This document shows, in pieces, positions 39,040-51,515 of a DNA stretch of 64,000 nt. Each line of letters begins with the position of its first letter. Positions within the stretch are counted from its first letter, which is position 1. Source of the stretch: Circinella minor (Eukaryota > Mucoromycota > Mucoromycetes > Mucorales > Lichtheimiaceae); NCBI GenBank assembly GCA_016758965.1, contig JAEPRB010000165.1, forward strand, positions 26,417 to 90,416, written 5' to 3'. The notes under the pieces were generated by a model. That model was not told where the DNA came from. It did no database searches and saw nothing but the letters and a program-made list of their open reading frames with translations. Made by a program: the position numbers and the translations under genes.

Positions 39040-39215
39040 ACAAAGGTGACCGCTTTGCCGGGGGACTTTGTAAGGCATTGCCACCCAATGCCATGAGCAG
39101 CTCTGCTACGCTTGGTATATAACCTATAATCCGACAAAAGCCTCCTTCAGGTAGTGGGAAGTCTACCCGTCTTTTTGTTACCTAGAGCCTGGCTGCGAGA
39201 AAACTGATTTTGACT
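39040..39215 (-). pseudogene. GC-richer block with short conserved-looking reading frame, possible LINE fragment
   Basis: This island is less AT-rich than its surroundings. Read on the minus strand it gives an uninterrupted LPEGGFCRIIGYIPSVAE followed by LLMALGGNALQSPPAKR. I have the impression of seeing similar peptides as short fragments in Mucorales genomes, possibly linked to dispersed repeats, but cannot verify it. It also contains GGCATTG/CAATGCC arms around a five-base loop near 39073-39091. Function unknown. Confidence 0.3.
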
Positions 39216-41605
39216 TCACCTCTATGTGAACTGTTGTTTCAATTGTTTCTATAATACTAATTGACTATATTTTGCTACAGAGAAACAGGACTGGATGGGT
39301 TTAAAAGGCGCCTCATATTATACTGCGATATATTATTTTTTTGTCACATTCTTTTTTAAGTTGCTGCGTATTCTACTGAAAAAAATATGAACGTGTTTGC
39401 TGGCTCATCCAAACAAGATGAATGATCAAAGAAAGAAAAGGGAATCCATACAGAAATTCATCATATTATGAGTATACGATTTATTAGACAAAAACTACTT
39501 ATATTTTTACATATATACTCATATAACAAAAATAATCCTATAATGATAAGTGGTAAAATTGATTTATAATGAAAGAAGGGTTGAATTACATTATTCTAAT
39601 AAGATACAGATGTTTCTTTTTGTTTTATTGTTAAGATTATGTTAATAATAAGTGAGGGTACGTATCCAATAATTTAATTTTTTTAATTTGTGAAAAAAAG
39701 AAAACGTATTTATAAGCTGGATTAGTATGCTTTTAATAAGCTCACTAATAGTATCCATCAGCACCACTGTGTTATATTCAATATCGTGGTTACTCTTCAT
39801 TATATACCGTGATAGACCAACTCTATGGATTCTTCTAATTCATATGATAATAAATGAACTGGTATTGATATGAAATATAAACGTACAAGACCAAAAGAGG
39901 AGCCTGATAAAAGATACAAAGAAAGTAAGTTGTTGAGGTAAACAACCGAAATCTTGGAGTAAGCATTTGTACTGTATAAATTGCTTTCCATTTAATTAAA
40001 TTGACTGCGTTATAAATAGTTCTACCCCGAAAAATACACGTCTATTTGAATTGTAACTTCGCCTCAACAATCACTTTAAAGGGAGAAAGGTTATAGGTTT
40101 GGTATGGGACCACAAGGTCTGGTGGGATACCAGATGAAACAATGACGGTTTCTGTTGTATCCAACGTACAATGGCTTTATAATAACAGTCATTTAATATT
40201 ATATGTATTTAAATGCATCATAGATCATATATGCTTCACTGACATTTTGGTATTTCACAATGCGTTTCAAGAACTCTTAATATTGAAGAAAGTCCGTCTA
40301 TTTTATTGATCCTATTTGACAGCTGCGTTGATATATGATTTCATCAATGACAAAATAATGTATCGAATATAATGTTTACATATCTTATTGTCGTTATTCA
40401 TCATTATTAACAAATCAAGAAACTATTACTGTTTCATACACGCATATTGATATACCCGGCCATTGATTAGGATTTAATATAAATAGTGACAATATTTTAT
40501 TTTAATAAGCTAGAATTCATTTATTGTTCTTTGAGTCTCGTCGTTGACTTATTTTCGCTGTTTCCTTTTATTTATTGATTTTTATTTGATATACATAACA
40601 CTTTCAATAATATACATGTAGTACGTATTGTGTTTTTCGATCTTTTGAGAGATTGATATTGTAAGAAGTAATATAAAATTAAATATATATTCTACACCAG
40701 TAAAAATAAATTAACTCTATTTTAATCTCTAATTCATTAGTAGTCACTTATTTTCTAGTTTCAAGTTTTCATATATTTTATTATATGATAGTCGCTTCTT
40801 TGCTGTACTTATCTCAATCAAAGTTGAATATACAGTATTACAAATAGACGATAGTGTGATATAGTAACCAGAAAAAGCTATGTTAATTTACGAATGTGGG
40901 CTATGGGAAAGGTATAGATGAAGGAGTAATATATAAATAAAATCTAGATAGCTTGGAAATTATGCTGTGGGATTCAATATGCAGGGATAAAAACTAGCGC
41001 TCTCTCCAAAAAAAGGCACGGTTCAAGTGAAAACTACTAAAAGAAAGACAATTACGTTTGGATTTAGCCAATCAAGTTTGATTATGACGTGTTGCAGAGA
41101 TTTAAACAGGTAGCATAAAGCATAAGTGAGAAAAAAGTTCATACATTTTTAACGTCAATATTAAGAAAAGTTATTGCTGTCGTGAACTGCATCAATAGTG
41201 GCACAATGGAATATAACTTTAAAAGACGTGGAAGAACAACAGAAGAAAGGAATCCTAATTCTGGACGAAAATCTAGCTGAAGAAAAGAATTATCTAAAGG
41301 AGAGTTCATGGTTGCTTCTGGAGATGAAAATTCTACTGATGTTACGTAGTGATTCGAAGAACATTGTCGACAACCGAACTATTAATAAGGAATCTACCAT
41401 TAGTCGAACTACTGCCATTGAATCCAGCGCTATGGAATTGAGTTTATTTAAAGTGATAAGTACGTCTCCGAAAGTGTTAATTGTAGTTGTAACATGACTT
41501 AGTGTTAACAAATCCAAATTCTATTATAGCACTTCAAATATTTACAGATAGCAGCAGCGGCAGCAGCAATAATAATCTGCTTAAAGACCTTCATAAAGAA
41601 AATTA

Positions 41606-41737
41606 AAGACATGTGTCATATGTGGCAGCACTGAACGTAAAGAGAACAACAAGAAGAAAGTAAAGTACAATAATGTCTGTGGCAAAATCGATTGTAGAGA
41701 CAAAAATGACAGCAAAATGATGCATCTCGAACATATT
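41606..41737 (+). pseudogene. Exon-like fragment with C-x2-C...C-x4-C zinc-ribbon pattern
   Basis: One frame reads KLKTCVICGSTERK, a lysine/asparagine linker, NNVCGKIDCRDKNDSKMMHL and EHIQ. Two cysteine pairs (C-x2-C and C-x4-C) separated by about 21 residues look like a zinc ribbon or a transposase/BED-type finger. Upstream, 41198-41500 shows open frames in shifting phases. No complete gene can be assembled, so it is called a relic; a lineage-specific spliced gene remains possible. Confidence 0.3.
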
Positions 41738-42425
41738 CAGTACGTATGACAAATAGCTAGCTATTATCATTATCTCTTTTAAAAAATTATAAGTTCCAAT
41801 TCATATATAAAATATAGTTGTCATTTTTACAATAGAATAATCTCCCTTTCGCTTCGCTACCAGGGACATTTTCTAATTGGGAACAATTAATTCTCTTTGT
41901 CTCATACATGGTATCTGGGTCAAAAAAAGAACATCCTTCTTCCCCTTTCATTTTACTTAACATGGGCTCCAAAAGAGTAACTGTACCAAAAAATTTTAAC
42001 GAATGTCTATTCAATTTCAAAACAGAAGGGGATTAATTTTATTTCTTCAATCGTGATATCATCGAATGGAGTTACAAACATTATTTTCGTCATTTTACCT
42101 CCAAAAAAATGAACCACAAAACCATTAAGCAAATGTACAATAGGGTGTCTCAAAAATCGATGAATTTCACGAATATTAGTACGTATCATATGAAAAATTA
42201 TTATTTTTTAAGTATAGAGGTATTCTGTGTTTAAAAGTATATTGTTATGAGTCTATATAGATATTCATGGATTTATATATATAAAAAATACATTAGATAA
42301 TTATTCCTTATTATAACGTGCATTCTTTGACTATCACTTTTTAAAGAACTTGAGTTTTTCCAAGCGATTTCTTCTCTGATGGGCTATGTTCAGAATCCGC
42401 TGCGAATATCTGTTTATGAAAATTG

Positions 42426-43531
42426 AGGTTTGAGATACCCCAATATTATGATCTTAAATGGCTACGAAAACGTGATCTTCCATTTGAAGTTCAAAGAGAT
42501 ATATTGTAAGACTTAAAAATAATGAACTGTAAAAACATGGTTATTCATTTATCTATATATACATATATCCGACTATATCTTCAGTATGCTAATGTCTAAT
42601 CATATAAATCATAGTTTAACTAAGACAAAGATAAGAAAATTGAACAAGAACCCAACGGTACCTTCATTTTCTACGGTGATAATAACATTGTATGTAGACA
42701 ATAATATTGCGGGTGGTGATGATAGACAAGAAACAATTAGCACTACCAAAAAGCGATCTCAATGAAAATTATGATACTGGTATATAAATATATATATATA
42801 TATCTTTTGTCTTTCTCTTTGATTTTGATATAGCATAATGATATTCTTAGAGCTCCTGTATTAACAATGTCATCAACCGTTATTTTAAAACTCACAGAAA
42901 AACAATCACAAAAATTTCCAGCTCAAAAGCGATCGCGAGTTTTAGCTCAAGCTATGCAACCTATGGTTACAATGGGACTACACCAGCAACCACAAGAACA
43001 GAGTACACCCTCAAGTGAACATCAACAAGATGCAATCGTCCAGTTCTTCTTAGGTAATGGGAGTGTGATGGAGAGACTTAGATCCAGAAATGTTAGTACG
43101 TTCACCTTAATAACATGAATATTCCCCCCTTCAATCTAAGATTGCTATTTTTTTTATAGTTATGCTTCCAGTATATTCTACATATTACTACTAACCGAGT
43201 TTCAAAAGTTAAACTGGTATTTTTCTAAACCGGTACAGATCCTCACTTATTTAGAGTACCGGTTTAACGAGTGATCACGGTATTGCGAGTTCTATGTTCT
43301 TTTTATCCACCTTCTTTGATGCTAAGCTGTTATGGAACATATCCTCATTCCAGTGTTGTCCTCTTTGTAGTGCATTGACACATGTCCTTATTATTCAAAA
43401 AACACATGTTGATTTAAAAATAAAAAACATGGGTGAAGACATCTTAAATAATACATACAATGATGTGATAAACCAGTTTTCATTGGAGTACGACAACAAA
43501 AACTTTGTGAGTGAACTAATGAATATCAACA
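42426..43531 (+). pseudogene. Exon-like fragments, possible lineage-specific or decayed gene
   Basis: Protein-like frames with flanking splice-like sites: 42429-42505 (YYDLKWLRKRDLPFEVQRDI, followed by GTAAGA), about 42836-43092 (after an ATATAG acceptor: HNDILRAPVLT, then KLTEKQSQKFPAQKRSRVLA and VQFFLGNGSVMERLRSRN) and 43430-43531 (MGEDILNNTYNDVINQFSLE, followed by GTAATG). The amphipathic, charged composition differs from random AT-rich sequence, but I cannot join them into one frame or name a family. Confidence 0.25.
43226..43266. repeat. Perfect 11-base inverted repeat with 19-base loop
   Basis: TAAACCGGTAC at 43226-43236 pairs perfectly with GTACCGGTTTA at 43256-43266. A near copy of the left arm (GTTAAACTGGTA, about 43208-43219) also pairs with the right arm plus flank (TACCGGTTTAAC) with one mismatch, so two alternative hairpins share one arm. 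Confidence 0.8.
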
Positions 43532-43747
43532 AGGTAATGGCTAATACGTACTGTTCTCTATTTTTTTACACTTCTACCACCACCACTACAAAATTCATTA
43601 ACTACAGTGTTGATTGCCTCTTGGTAATGCTTTAAACGAGCAAGTGTTAAGAAAGAAGACATTATTCCGGAACTGTTTGCAAAAATGACGACAACGATAT
43701 TCGGATCTTTCGAATACTGCTTCTTTAAGAAGTTTACAAAACATGTA

Positions 43748-43790
43748 CAGTGAAACCCCGTTAATTCAAACTAGATACGGTTAATTGCTT
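43748..43790 (+). mobile_element. Pogo/Tigger-like terminal sequence
   Basis: The sequence CAGTGAAACCCCGTTAATTC followed by AAACTAGATACGGTTAATTG resembles the terminal inverted repeats of pogo-type DNA transposons, which begin CAGT with runs such as GAACCTCGATAA. No matching inverted end is seen in the window and no transposase frame adjoins it, so it is a solo end or chance likeness. Confidence 0.3.
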
Positions 43791-44859
43791 TCAAGGGGAG
43801 GTCAATAATAAACGATACTGCATATATATACACCACATGTAACGATACGTATTTATTTCTGTTATGAGGCTATGTGAATAATGTTGAAAATATGCACATC
43901 AACTGTAAAATAGATTTTTATGTCTTGCATAAAAGCATATTACATATTAGATTTTTCATATAAACTATGCTTAATATTACACACGAAAACATATACACTA
44001 AAACATTCCTGCTCATCATATGGTTACAGTGTATTATATAATATGTTGTGCTTTCCATTGCAAAAGATATATGTTGTTAATAATTGGCGAACCTCTTTTG
44101 TATGTATTATATGCAAATTCTCGTGATATTGTAAAACTTTTATGATCCTATAACTTGTTCATATATATCGTCAATGTGGTTTTTATAATCTGACAAAAGT
44201 AAAACATTACTCAGGAGATATAAAAGCACACTTCATCATCAATGTGATTTTATGTTTTATGTTTTAGCATTCTTCTCTACTACAGTATGGAATTTTTTTT
44301 ATGGAATGAGCTTTAATTATTATATTGAATGTCGAATTAACTATACTGGTCAAACAGAAATTACAAAGAATCATATGGATCTTTGAAATAATATCGATAG
44401 AACCAAAAAATGGATTTCTTTCTCCTAGATTTTTATATTCCCAAACGCAAAGCACTGCACCTCTCTCTCTCTCCTACGTCTTTTTCCTAGCCACCACAAC
44501 AGGTCTTTCATTTTTCTTTATATACGTGCATGAACTGTTTAAAACAAATATATTAAACCTGGCGCTGTGTTTAAAAGAAAGACATTACAAATTCTCACCT
44601 AGTCTCTCAACCTGATTTTTAATATTTAATCTTCATTCCGGTTACAATAACATAATTATAAGAAATGAAAAAATAAAAGTTTTTTATTATGAAAGAAATT
44701 GTAGTTTTGCGGGTCTACATTGAAGTGCTTTAGTATTTCGAACAAGAACTACCATTTTAATTTCTCTTTGTTGGCTATAATTATTTTAATAACAGTAACA
44801 AAAAGTTATATTAGTATTGTTACACAAATATAATGCAGAAGTCTCTCCCACTGTTTATT

Positions 44860-47800
44860 TTACCTTGTATCTAATTGTTGTAAACGTCGCAATCCAAGAA
44901 CAGTACATGCACCCAAGCCAATTCCACGACCTGCATCAAAGGAAAAATTGGCCGTGGTAAGGTAACCGATGAGATCGTTTGAAGGAGGAAACTTTGGCTT
45001 TTCCTTTAAAAGTCAAATAAAAATTTTAAGATAGTTAAAAGAAAAAGTATTTTTATCAGGTAATTGTTAAAACGTGAGGATAGATTTTTAAATCTGCTCT
45101 TTACAATCCGAAAAAAAAAAAGAGAAAATGCTTACATTTCGATCCAATGCCATAATAGTAGTATCTTCCTCCTCTTCTGCGTCATCCTCCTTGAGATTTT
45201 CTAATAGTTTCTTTTTATTCTTCAAACCAGGTTCACGATTACGAATATAAACTGTTTGTGTATTGTATTCTGTATTATCTGTAACCAAATAAATCATGGC
45301 ATTTGCTTCAGGTCTTCCTCTATCGAAGAATTCCAAACGAACTTGTACCAAAGCATTATCTAATTTTAAACTTGTGATAGGTTTCAACCCACGTTTTGTA
45401 TACAAATCGCTAATATACGATAGCAGTGATATTTGTGCTTCATCATCTGTTTTGGCTGATAACACACTGATAATGGTCTTGTGACCGTGCAAAATATAAA
45501 ACTCTGGTGTTGGTTTATTTCCATTTTTATGGTCAATATCCATCACATCTTCTGTTGTTGTTGAAATAAGAGAGTCAAAGGCAGCATCGAATGGTCGATC
45601 TACCCCGAGTTTGTAATAATTGAGACGTTTTGCCGGTGGACGTCGTAACCATGCATTTTTTGCTTCATGCTTTGCCATATCCCGTACGTTTTCACAAGCA
45701 AGCGAGCCAAGATAATCGTACGGATAGCTTGGAGACCCACTTTCAAAAGAAAGTGCACGTAGGTCTTCATAACCAGCTACACGTGCACCTGCAAACATAA
45801 ATGATTTCCAAAATGCCATAGCACATCCTTTTGGTAAAATTAACGTCCATCCTTCGAGTAATTCTGTTTTACACGTATCTTGTTGACCTCTTTTATTATT
45901 TTGTCCTGAACTACGTTGAACCAATAAGATGGGGATTTGTACATCATCATGTTTAAATTCGAGTTTTGTGCCGGGTAAAAGATTCTATACAGATACAAAA
46001 AAAAATTAATACAAAATAATAGAAAGAAACAGAAACAAAATCAAAATAGATCGGTTTAGCGTTGTAAAAATTAAAATAGTTTTTTTTTACCTCTTGTCGC
46101 CGCTCTGCTAAAGAATATTCAGAAGGTAGACGTTCCAAAACTGTTTTACGAACATTTTTATCCCAAATATCCGAGTATGCAATGTCTTCCGGCCAGTGTG
46201 TCAATAATTCAGTAAGCCTTAAGTTTGCTTCAGTAGGTATGCTATTCGTTCGCTTTGGAACCTTTTGTGCAAAACTATATATACATTTGTCAATCTTCCA
46301 AAAAAAAAACGTATCTCATTTCTCTTTCTAGTTAAATCCCATATATTGTTTTTTTTTTAAATAAGAAGACTTACGCTAAACGAGGATCCTGAACAGAAAG
46401 TCCAAGTATTGATCCTGGAGGTAATGAACTTGCAGAACGTAAATGATATAAATCTCTCCAAATTTTACTGCTCTTAAAAGTAGAAGAGGTATCTTTGTCA
46501 ATATGGTCACTTTCTTCAACCGGTTTCACAATGGCTTGCAAAAGCGCAGTTGTTCCAGCACCAGAAAAATCAAAACGTACAAATTCATCACGTAGATCGT
46601 TCATTACTACAGTATTGTCTGATTTATTTATGTTTACAATAAAATGTTAGTTTCTTTTTTCTTTCTTCTCGTTCATTTATTTCTCTAATGTCTCTTAATA
46701 ACCATTCTTAAATATTTTACCTTTGTTTGCTTTTTCAGAAGCAATCTTAATTTGCTGATATACTTGATCAAAAGCGGAAGGGTGTATCCATAACCATAAT
46801 GTTTGACTTTCATCTTTTAATTGTTTTGGTTTCCATAAAAACGTAATTGGACAGATTGGTTTACCAGGACAACTTAAATATTCATAAATGTGTGTGTATC
46901 CAATTCGATTCCCTTTAATGAATCTGTATCCGTAATATATATGTTAGTTTTTAGCTCAAAATAATATATTTCTATATATGCTTACCTTTCGCTTCCAAGA
47001 GACGGAAGAGTAATATCAGTTACTGGATTCATAACATGTAAAATATCATCTTGTTTACCCACCAACTCCAAGCATCCAGTATATGATCCGTCATGGATAA
47101 TGGACGTATGTTGAAATGCTCGATAGAAAGATCTTGCTGACTTGACATTTGGACGAGCAGCAAGTCGATATCCCCAAATATTGCTCATGTGCATTCGTTT
47201 TGTATGATAAATATGCGTTTCCAACCACTTGTTTTCCTCTATATATGTATAGCGACATTCATAATCAGTCCTATCTAATTTTTCTTTATCAATCAATAAT
47301 CATACTTTGTCGTCTAAGATATTCGCGCGATACCACATCATCCTTGTTTTGACGTTTTCCGCGTCGGGTCTTTCTTTTTGCTGGTGGGCTATTTTCCATC
47401 TAGTATATAATATAAACAAAAAATAGTTGTTAACGAGTTTATTAGTGGATATATATATAATAAACTAAACAAAAAAAAACTTTTATGCAATGATCAAAAA
47501 TTCTAATACCTCGCGGGCTGCTTTTGCACGCAAGTGAGCAGGTAATCGAGTAAGTTTATGACTTGCTGCACGTCGTCGCATGTCCCGTGGTAGAGCTTGG
47601 AAAGTAAGTGTATTTAAAGCAGAGCTAACAAACATTTTATGGGTTCATTTATCAGTCTATTACCCTTTTCTTTTGGAAGTATACTAAATATGTTTTTCTC
47701 AATTTGAACAATCATACCCAGCATTCTTTATCGCTGTTTGCATGGCATTGATTTCTTGTATACGTGCTGCAGTGAATTCATCGGCTCGGATCGCGCCAGT

Positions 47801-48125
47801 AACACGTGGTGTATTTTTTGCTAAAAGTATCAAAAAATAAAAAAGAATACACAGTTATTAAATTTTCCTGGATCGTTCCCTTTTTTTCGTTCTCCCGTCA
47901 TCGATCACTATTTACCAAGTGCATTTGTAAATTCTACTGGAGTACCGATCTTCCGAGCATTAGAGTTTTTTGCTATACAACACAAAAACTTTCCACCGTT
48001 AATATTTATCCTAATACATCAAAGAATGTTTTTTTTTTTTTTTTTTCAAAAAAAGTACCTCGTCGTTTTTGTCGACCTGTCAAATTACTTTGATCCGGGG
48101 CGGGTCGTTTTTCGCGTGTCGACAT
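44860..48125 (-). CDS. POP1: POP1, RNase P / RNase MRP protein subunit
   Basis: Ten minus-strand exons join in frame: 48125-48059, 47820-47718, 47624-47510, 47399-47306, 47238-46986, 46923-46721, 46618-46375, 46274-46091, 45984-45136 and 45003-44860, 751 residues. Family hallmarks in order: LPRDMRRRAASHKLTRLP (about residue 65); SREYLRRQ joined across an intron to KENKWLETHIYHTKRMHMSN and WGYRLAARPNVKSARSFYRA (the POP1 core); TLWLWIHP; the POPLD segment GWTLILPKGCAMAFWKSF (about 466); and the C-terminal IGYLTTANFSFDAGRGIGLG. POP1 is the largest protein of the RNA-containing nucleases that mature tRNA 5' ends and process pre-rRNA in the nucleus and nucleolus. It is a little shorter than yeast Pop1. 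Divergently arranged with ALG5. Confidence 0.95.
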
Positions 48126-48376
48126 TATTGTTTTTGGTAATTCAATAAATGTAGGGCAAAAAAAAAAAAAAAGTCGGTGGGTAAAAAAGTAATGCGGGAG
48201 CTACTTTTATTTTTAGCACTTGGCAAATATGTTGGCAGCATTCATTGGATAAATTTGTTAAATGTGGTCACTAAAAAAAGGCAAATCATTCATTTAACCT
48301 CGTTTTTATTACTGCATAAAACAGAAAAAGCGCACCTTATCCTTCTTTTTTTTATCTTTCTCCAATATACTTTGTC
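48126..48376. promoter_or_regulatory. Shared divergent promoter region of POP1 and ALG5
   Basis: Only 251 bases separate the POP1 and ALG5 start codons on opposite strands, so both promoters and leaders must share this stretch. It is moderately AT-rich with an A-run near 48160-48173; I see no clear TATA box. Confidence 0.7.
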
Positions 48377-49770
48377 ATGACGGTCATTGTTCTTACTTTG
48401 ACTGCATTAGCTACACTGGCTGCCTCGGTAAGTTTTATTAGCAGTATTATTCTCCTTTACCAACTATTTTTGTCTGACATGAAAGTACTAAAAAAAGACA
48501 CGTGTGGTTGTCATTGGTAACATATATTTTTTCTACGAATATAGATATTCGGCATTCTTGTCTTTTTTTCACCAATACCTCGGAAACCAACCGAAAATGA
48601 GAAATATTATAAAGATGCAAAGAATAATAATGAACGAAAAAAGTTGCCGTCCATCTTTGATAATGCTAGTGTTTCACTCTCATGCATTGTTCCTGCATTC
48701 GATGAAAGTAAACGATTACCTACCATGTTGACCGAAACTATCGAGTTTCTACAAAAAAAGAAACGACAAAACAAGAATTTCACATATGAAATTATTATTG
48801 TAGACGATGGTAGTCGGGATCAAACAGTACAAGTAGCTTTTGATTTCGCCAAAGGACATAAGGAGAAGGATCTTGATATTCGTATATTGGCCTTAGAAAA
48901 GAACAGAGGTAAAGGTGGTGCAGTTACACAGGTAATTCAACTAATGTATATTTATATCAAAAGGTGAAAACGCATAAAAAAGCTGAATGGTGTACTGTAA
49001 TAGTTTGTTATGTCTCAAATTATCAATTGATGAAAAATAAAATAAAAAAAACTCATTATTGACTTCAAATAAATTAAAGGGTATGTTGGCAGCACGAGGT
49101 GAGCGATGTTTAATGGTGGACGCTGATGGTGCCACTAGATTTTCTGATTTACAAAAACTTGAAGATGCATTGGATATCTTAACAAAAGATGGTCATGGTG
49201 TAGCAGTTGGCTCCAGATCACATTTGGTTTCTACGGAAGCCGTTGTCAAGGTAACTTCAACTTGGAAATACTGGATTTTACAGTGGGGAGAAAGTTTAAT
49301 TAAAAAACCCGATACTAGATTGGGGTACAAAAATGGAAGCTTTTCACCCCTTGCTTGTAGATCTGTGTATTTATCGAGAAACTAATACTTCTTATTTATT
49401 TTATTTTTAGCGATCATTTATTCGAAATTTTTTAATGAGATGCTTTCACAGCCTTGTTTATGTACTTGGGATTCGAGGTATAGAGGATACCCAATGCGGT
49501 TTCAAGCTGTTTACTCGCAAGTCTGCTCAATCGATATTTCCAAACATGCATGTAGAGCGATGGATTTTTGATATTGAATGTTTAATGATCGCTCAACTCC
49601 ATAAAATACCTATTCAAGAGGTTCAAGTTAACTGGCATGAAATTGATGGCAGTAAAATCAATTTAATGATGGATTCAATTCAAATGGCTCGTGATTTGTT
49701 ACTGATTCGCTTAAATTATATACTTGGTTTATGGACTGTGAATGTCAATAAAACGATCAAAAGTCAATGA
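48377..49770 (+). CDS. ALG5: ALG5, dolichyl-phosphate beta-glucosyltransferase
   Basis: Four exons join in frame: 48377-48427, 48545-48931, 49080-49250 and 49411-49770, 322 residues. A hydrophobic signal anchor (about residues 3-27) spans the first splice site. The GT-A glycosyltransferase family 2 domain shows [40 protein letters not shown], the DxD motif in VDADGATRF (about 159-163), AVGSRSHL and the family-specific [17 protein letters not shown], then [13 protein letters not shown] and [15 protein letters not shown]5 makes dolichyl-phosphate-glucose from UDP-glucose at the ER membrane, the glucose donor for N-glycan precursor assembly. Length and order match the family. The third intron stays open in frame for about 44 codons. 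Confidence 0.95.
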
Positions 49771-50103
49771 TAAAGAAAAGCAAAAAAGATGCTGTGCATC
49801 CACTATTTCTTTTATTTTATTTTTTATTATTATTGTTTTTTTAAAAAAGAAATTCTGTTATTAACAACTTATTGATTTAGGTATCTTTCACTATTTAGTC
49901 TATTTTTTGTAATAACTTATATATTCCATAAATTCAAGGTTTTTGAATTATTACGAAGATGAGGATATGTGCACTATTTAGTTTTAGACCATCAAAGTCT
50001 AATGCCAGATTAAGCGGAGAGTGTTTTCTACCCTGAGCTTTCTCTATTTTTTTTTAATAACTGCTTTACACACACACACAATCGTTACTGTAGCGTATTC
50101 GAA
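49771..50103. other. Short intergenic region between ALG5 and the MGR3-like gene
   Basis: About 330 bases in a head-to-tail arrangement. Nothing beyond short A/T runs and a CA repeat (about 50067-50081) 25 bases before the next start codon. Confidence 0.6.
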
Positions 50104-51515
50104 ATGACTTTCCGATTATTAGCAAGAGGAGGGCAACGATTCACATCATTAGGTACCCGCCGGGTACATGGACCAGTATTACATTCACGATCATTAGCTG
50201 TAACACCGAATTTAACAGCGTCAACAAATGCTTTCACACTTAAGTCGGCCGCGTCTTTGACATTACGACGCAACATGAGCAGCCGAGCTGCTGGTGGTTC
50301 AGCACCACGTATACGTACCATTCCTTTTCACCCAGTTCCAGCTTTAATGATATTGACTGCATTGTTATGTCTTGGCGTTGGACTGTACGAATATTTTCTA
50401 TCCGACTTGCAAAAGTACCCTGCTCCCGTGCGTCAAGCTTTACGACGCGCCCTTTATTACCAAAACAAAAATGATATCCCCTTGTCACTGAAATATTTCC
50501 GTGAAGCATTGGAATTAGCAGTTGAATCACCTGAACTGGAACGTGATGGTGCTCCCTTGACGGGTATTATAATTCAGTTGGGTACTTATCTCGCATCTTT
50601 GGGACGTCATCCAGAAGCGAAGCAAACATTGACTTTAGCTTTGAGACATTTACTTGGTTTGGAGAATGATCGTACCATACAAGACCAAACAGAAAGATCA
50701 TTATCTACAGACGCAGCTGAAAAGAAACCGGATTCAGCTATGTTTGAAGAAGATGTGAGTGCATTGGATCCTTTTGTTCAAAAAAAGGTAGTGGGTATTG
50801 CACAAAAGTTAGGTGATATCCATGCAGCAATGCGCCGTGATGATGAAGCAGAACAATGGTATACATGGGCTGTTGAACATTTATTAAGAATTTCATCAAG
50901 ACCTACTTCCAAATATGGTGACGATGGAGATGGTCGAGTATTTGACAAGGAACATATGCCAAAATGGTTAACAAACACTGAGTTAGGTGGTTCTTTGGAA
51001 ACGTTGGGACAATTCTATGCTGATAGGAATAAATATACGTAAGTATGTTACAATAATTGTATTAGTAGGATAAAAAAACCATTTATAATTCTGGAGTTTT
51101 GTGTCATTGTATACTAAATGGAAAGAAAAATCTTTTTATCTGAAATAGATATGCAATGCCATTATATCTTCAAGCCTTGACACTGGCAGGTGTTGATACA
51201 TGTCATGCCGCAGTGATAATGAACAACTTAAGTGAAGGATTTGCTGCAATGGGTCGTTTAGAAGAAGCTAAAAATTGGGCTGAACGTGGTGTTGAGTTAG
51301 CACAAAATCCAAATACTCGTAAAGCCAACAAGGATGGAGAGGTTTGTGATGATACATGTGGTGTATTATTATATAATTTGGGTATGATTTACGAACAGAT
51401 GGATGACAAGACAGGTGCAATGGTATTCTATTCCAAAGCTAAAAAACATGGACAAGAATTTAAGAATATTGATGTAGTACAAGAAGCTAATCAAGCCTTA
51501 AGACGATTACAATAA
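50104..51515 (+). CDS. MGR3-like mitochondrial TPR protein
   Basis: Two exons, 50104-51038 and 51149-51515, 433 residues. The first 75 residues are rich in R, S, T and A with no acidic residue, as in a mitochondrial presequence. One membrane segment follows (about 79-97, PALMILTALLCLGVGLYEYF). The rest forms TPR-like helical pairs: RRALYYQNKNDIPLSLKYFR, TYLASLGRHPEAKQTLTLAL, KLGDIHAAMRRDDEAEQWYT, NNLSEGFAAMGRLEEAKNWA and YNLGMIYEQMDDKTGAMVFY. This is the architecture of yeast Mgr3, an inner-membrane adaptor that delivers substrates to the i-AAA protease Yme1. Many fungi have several such TPR proteins, so the exact partner is inferred. Confidence 0.78.

Larger units (their letters stand above)
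37483..44859. other. Gene-poor region with decayed exon-like and transposon-like pieces
   Basis: No intact gene. Compared with other spacers it has fewer long homopolymers and higher local GC in places, which suggests degenerated coding or mobile DNA. Pieces worth noting are listed separately: a GC-richer block (39040-39215), a zinc-ribbon-like fragment (41606-41737), exon-like frames (42426-43094 and 43430-43531), a strong hairpin (43226-43266) and a pogo-like terminus (43748-43790). Confidence 0.5.
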
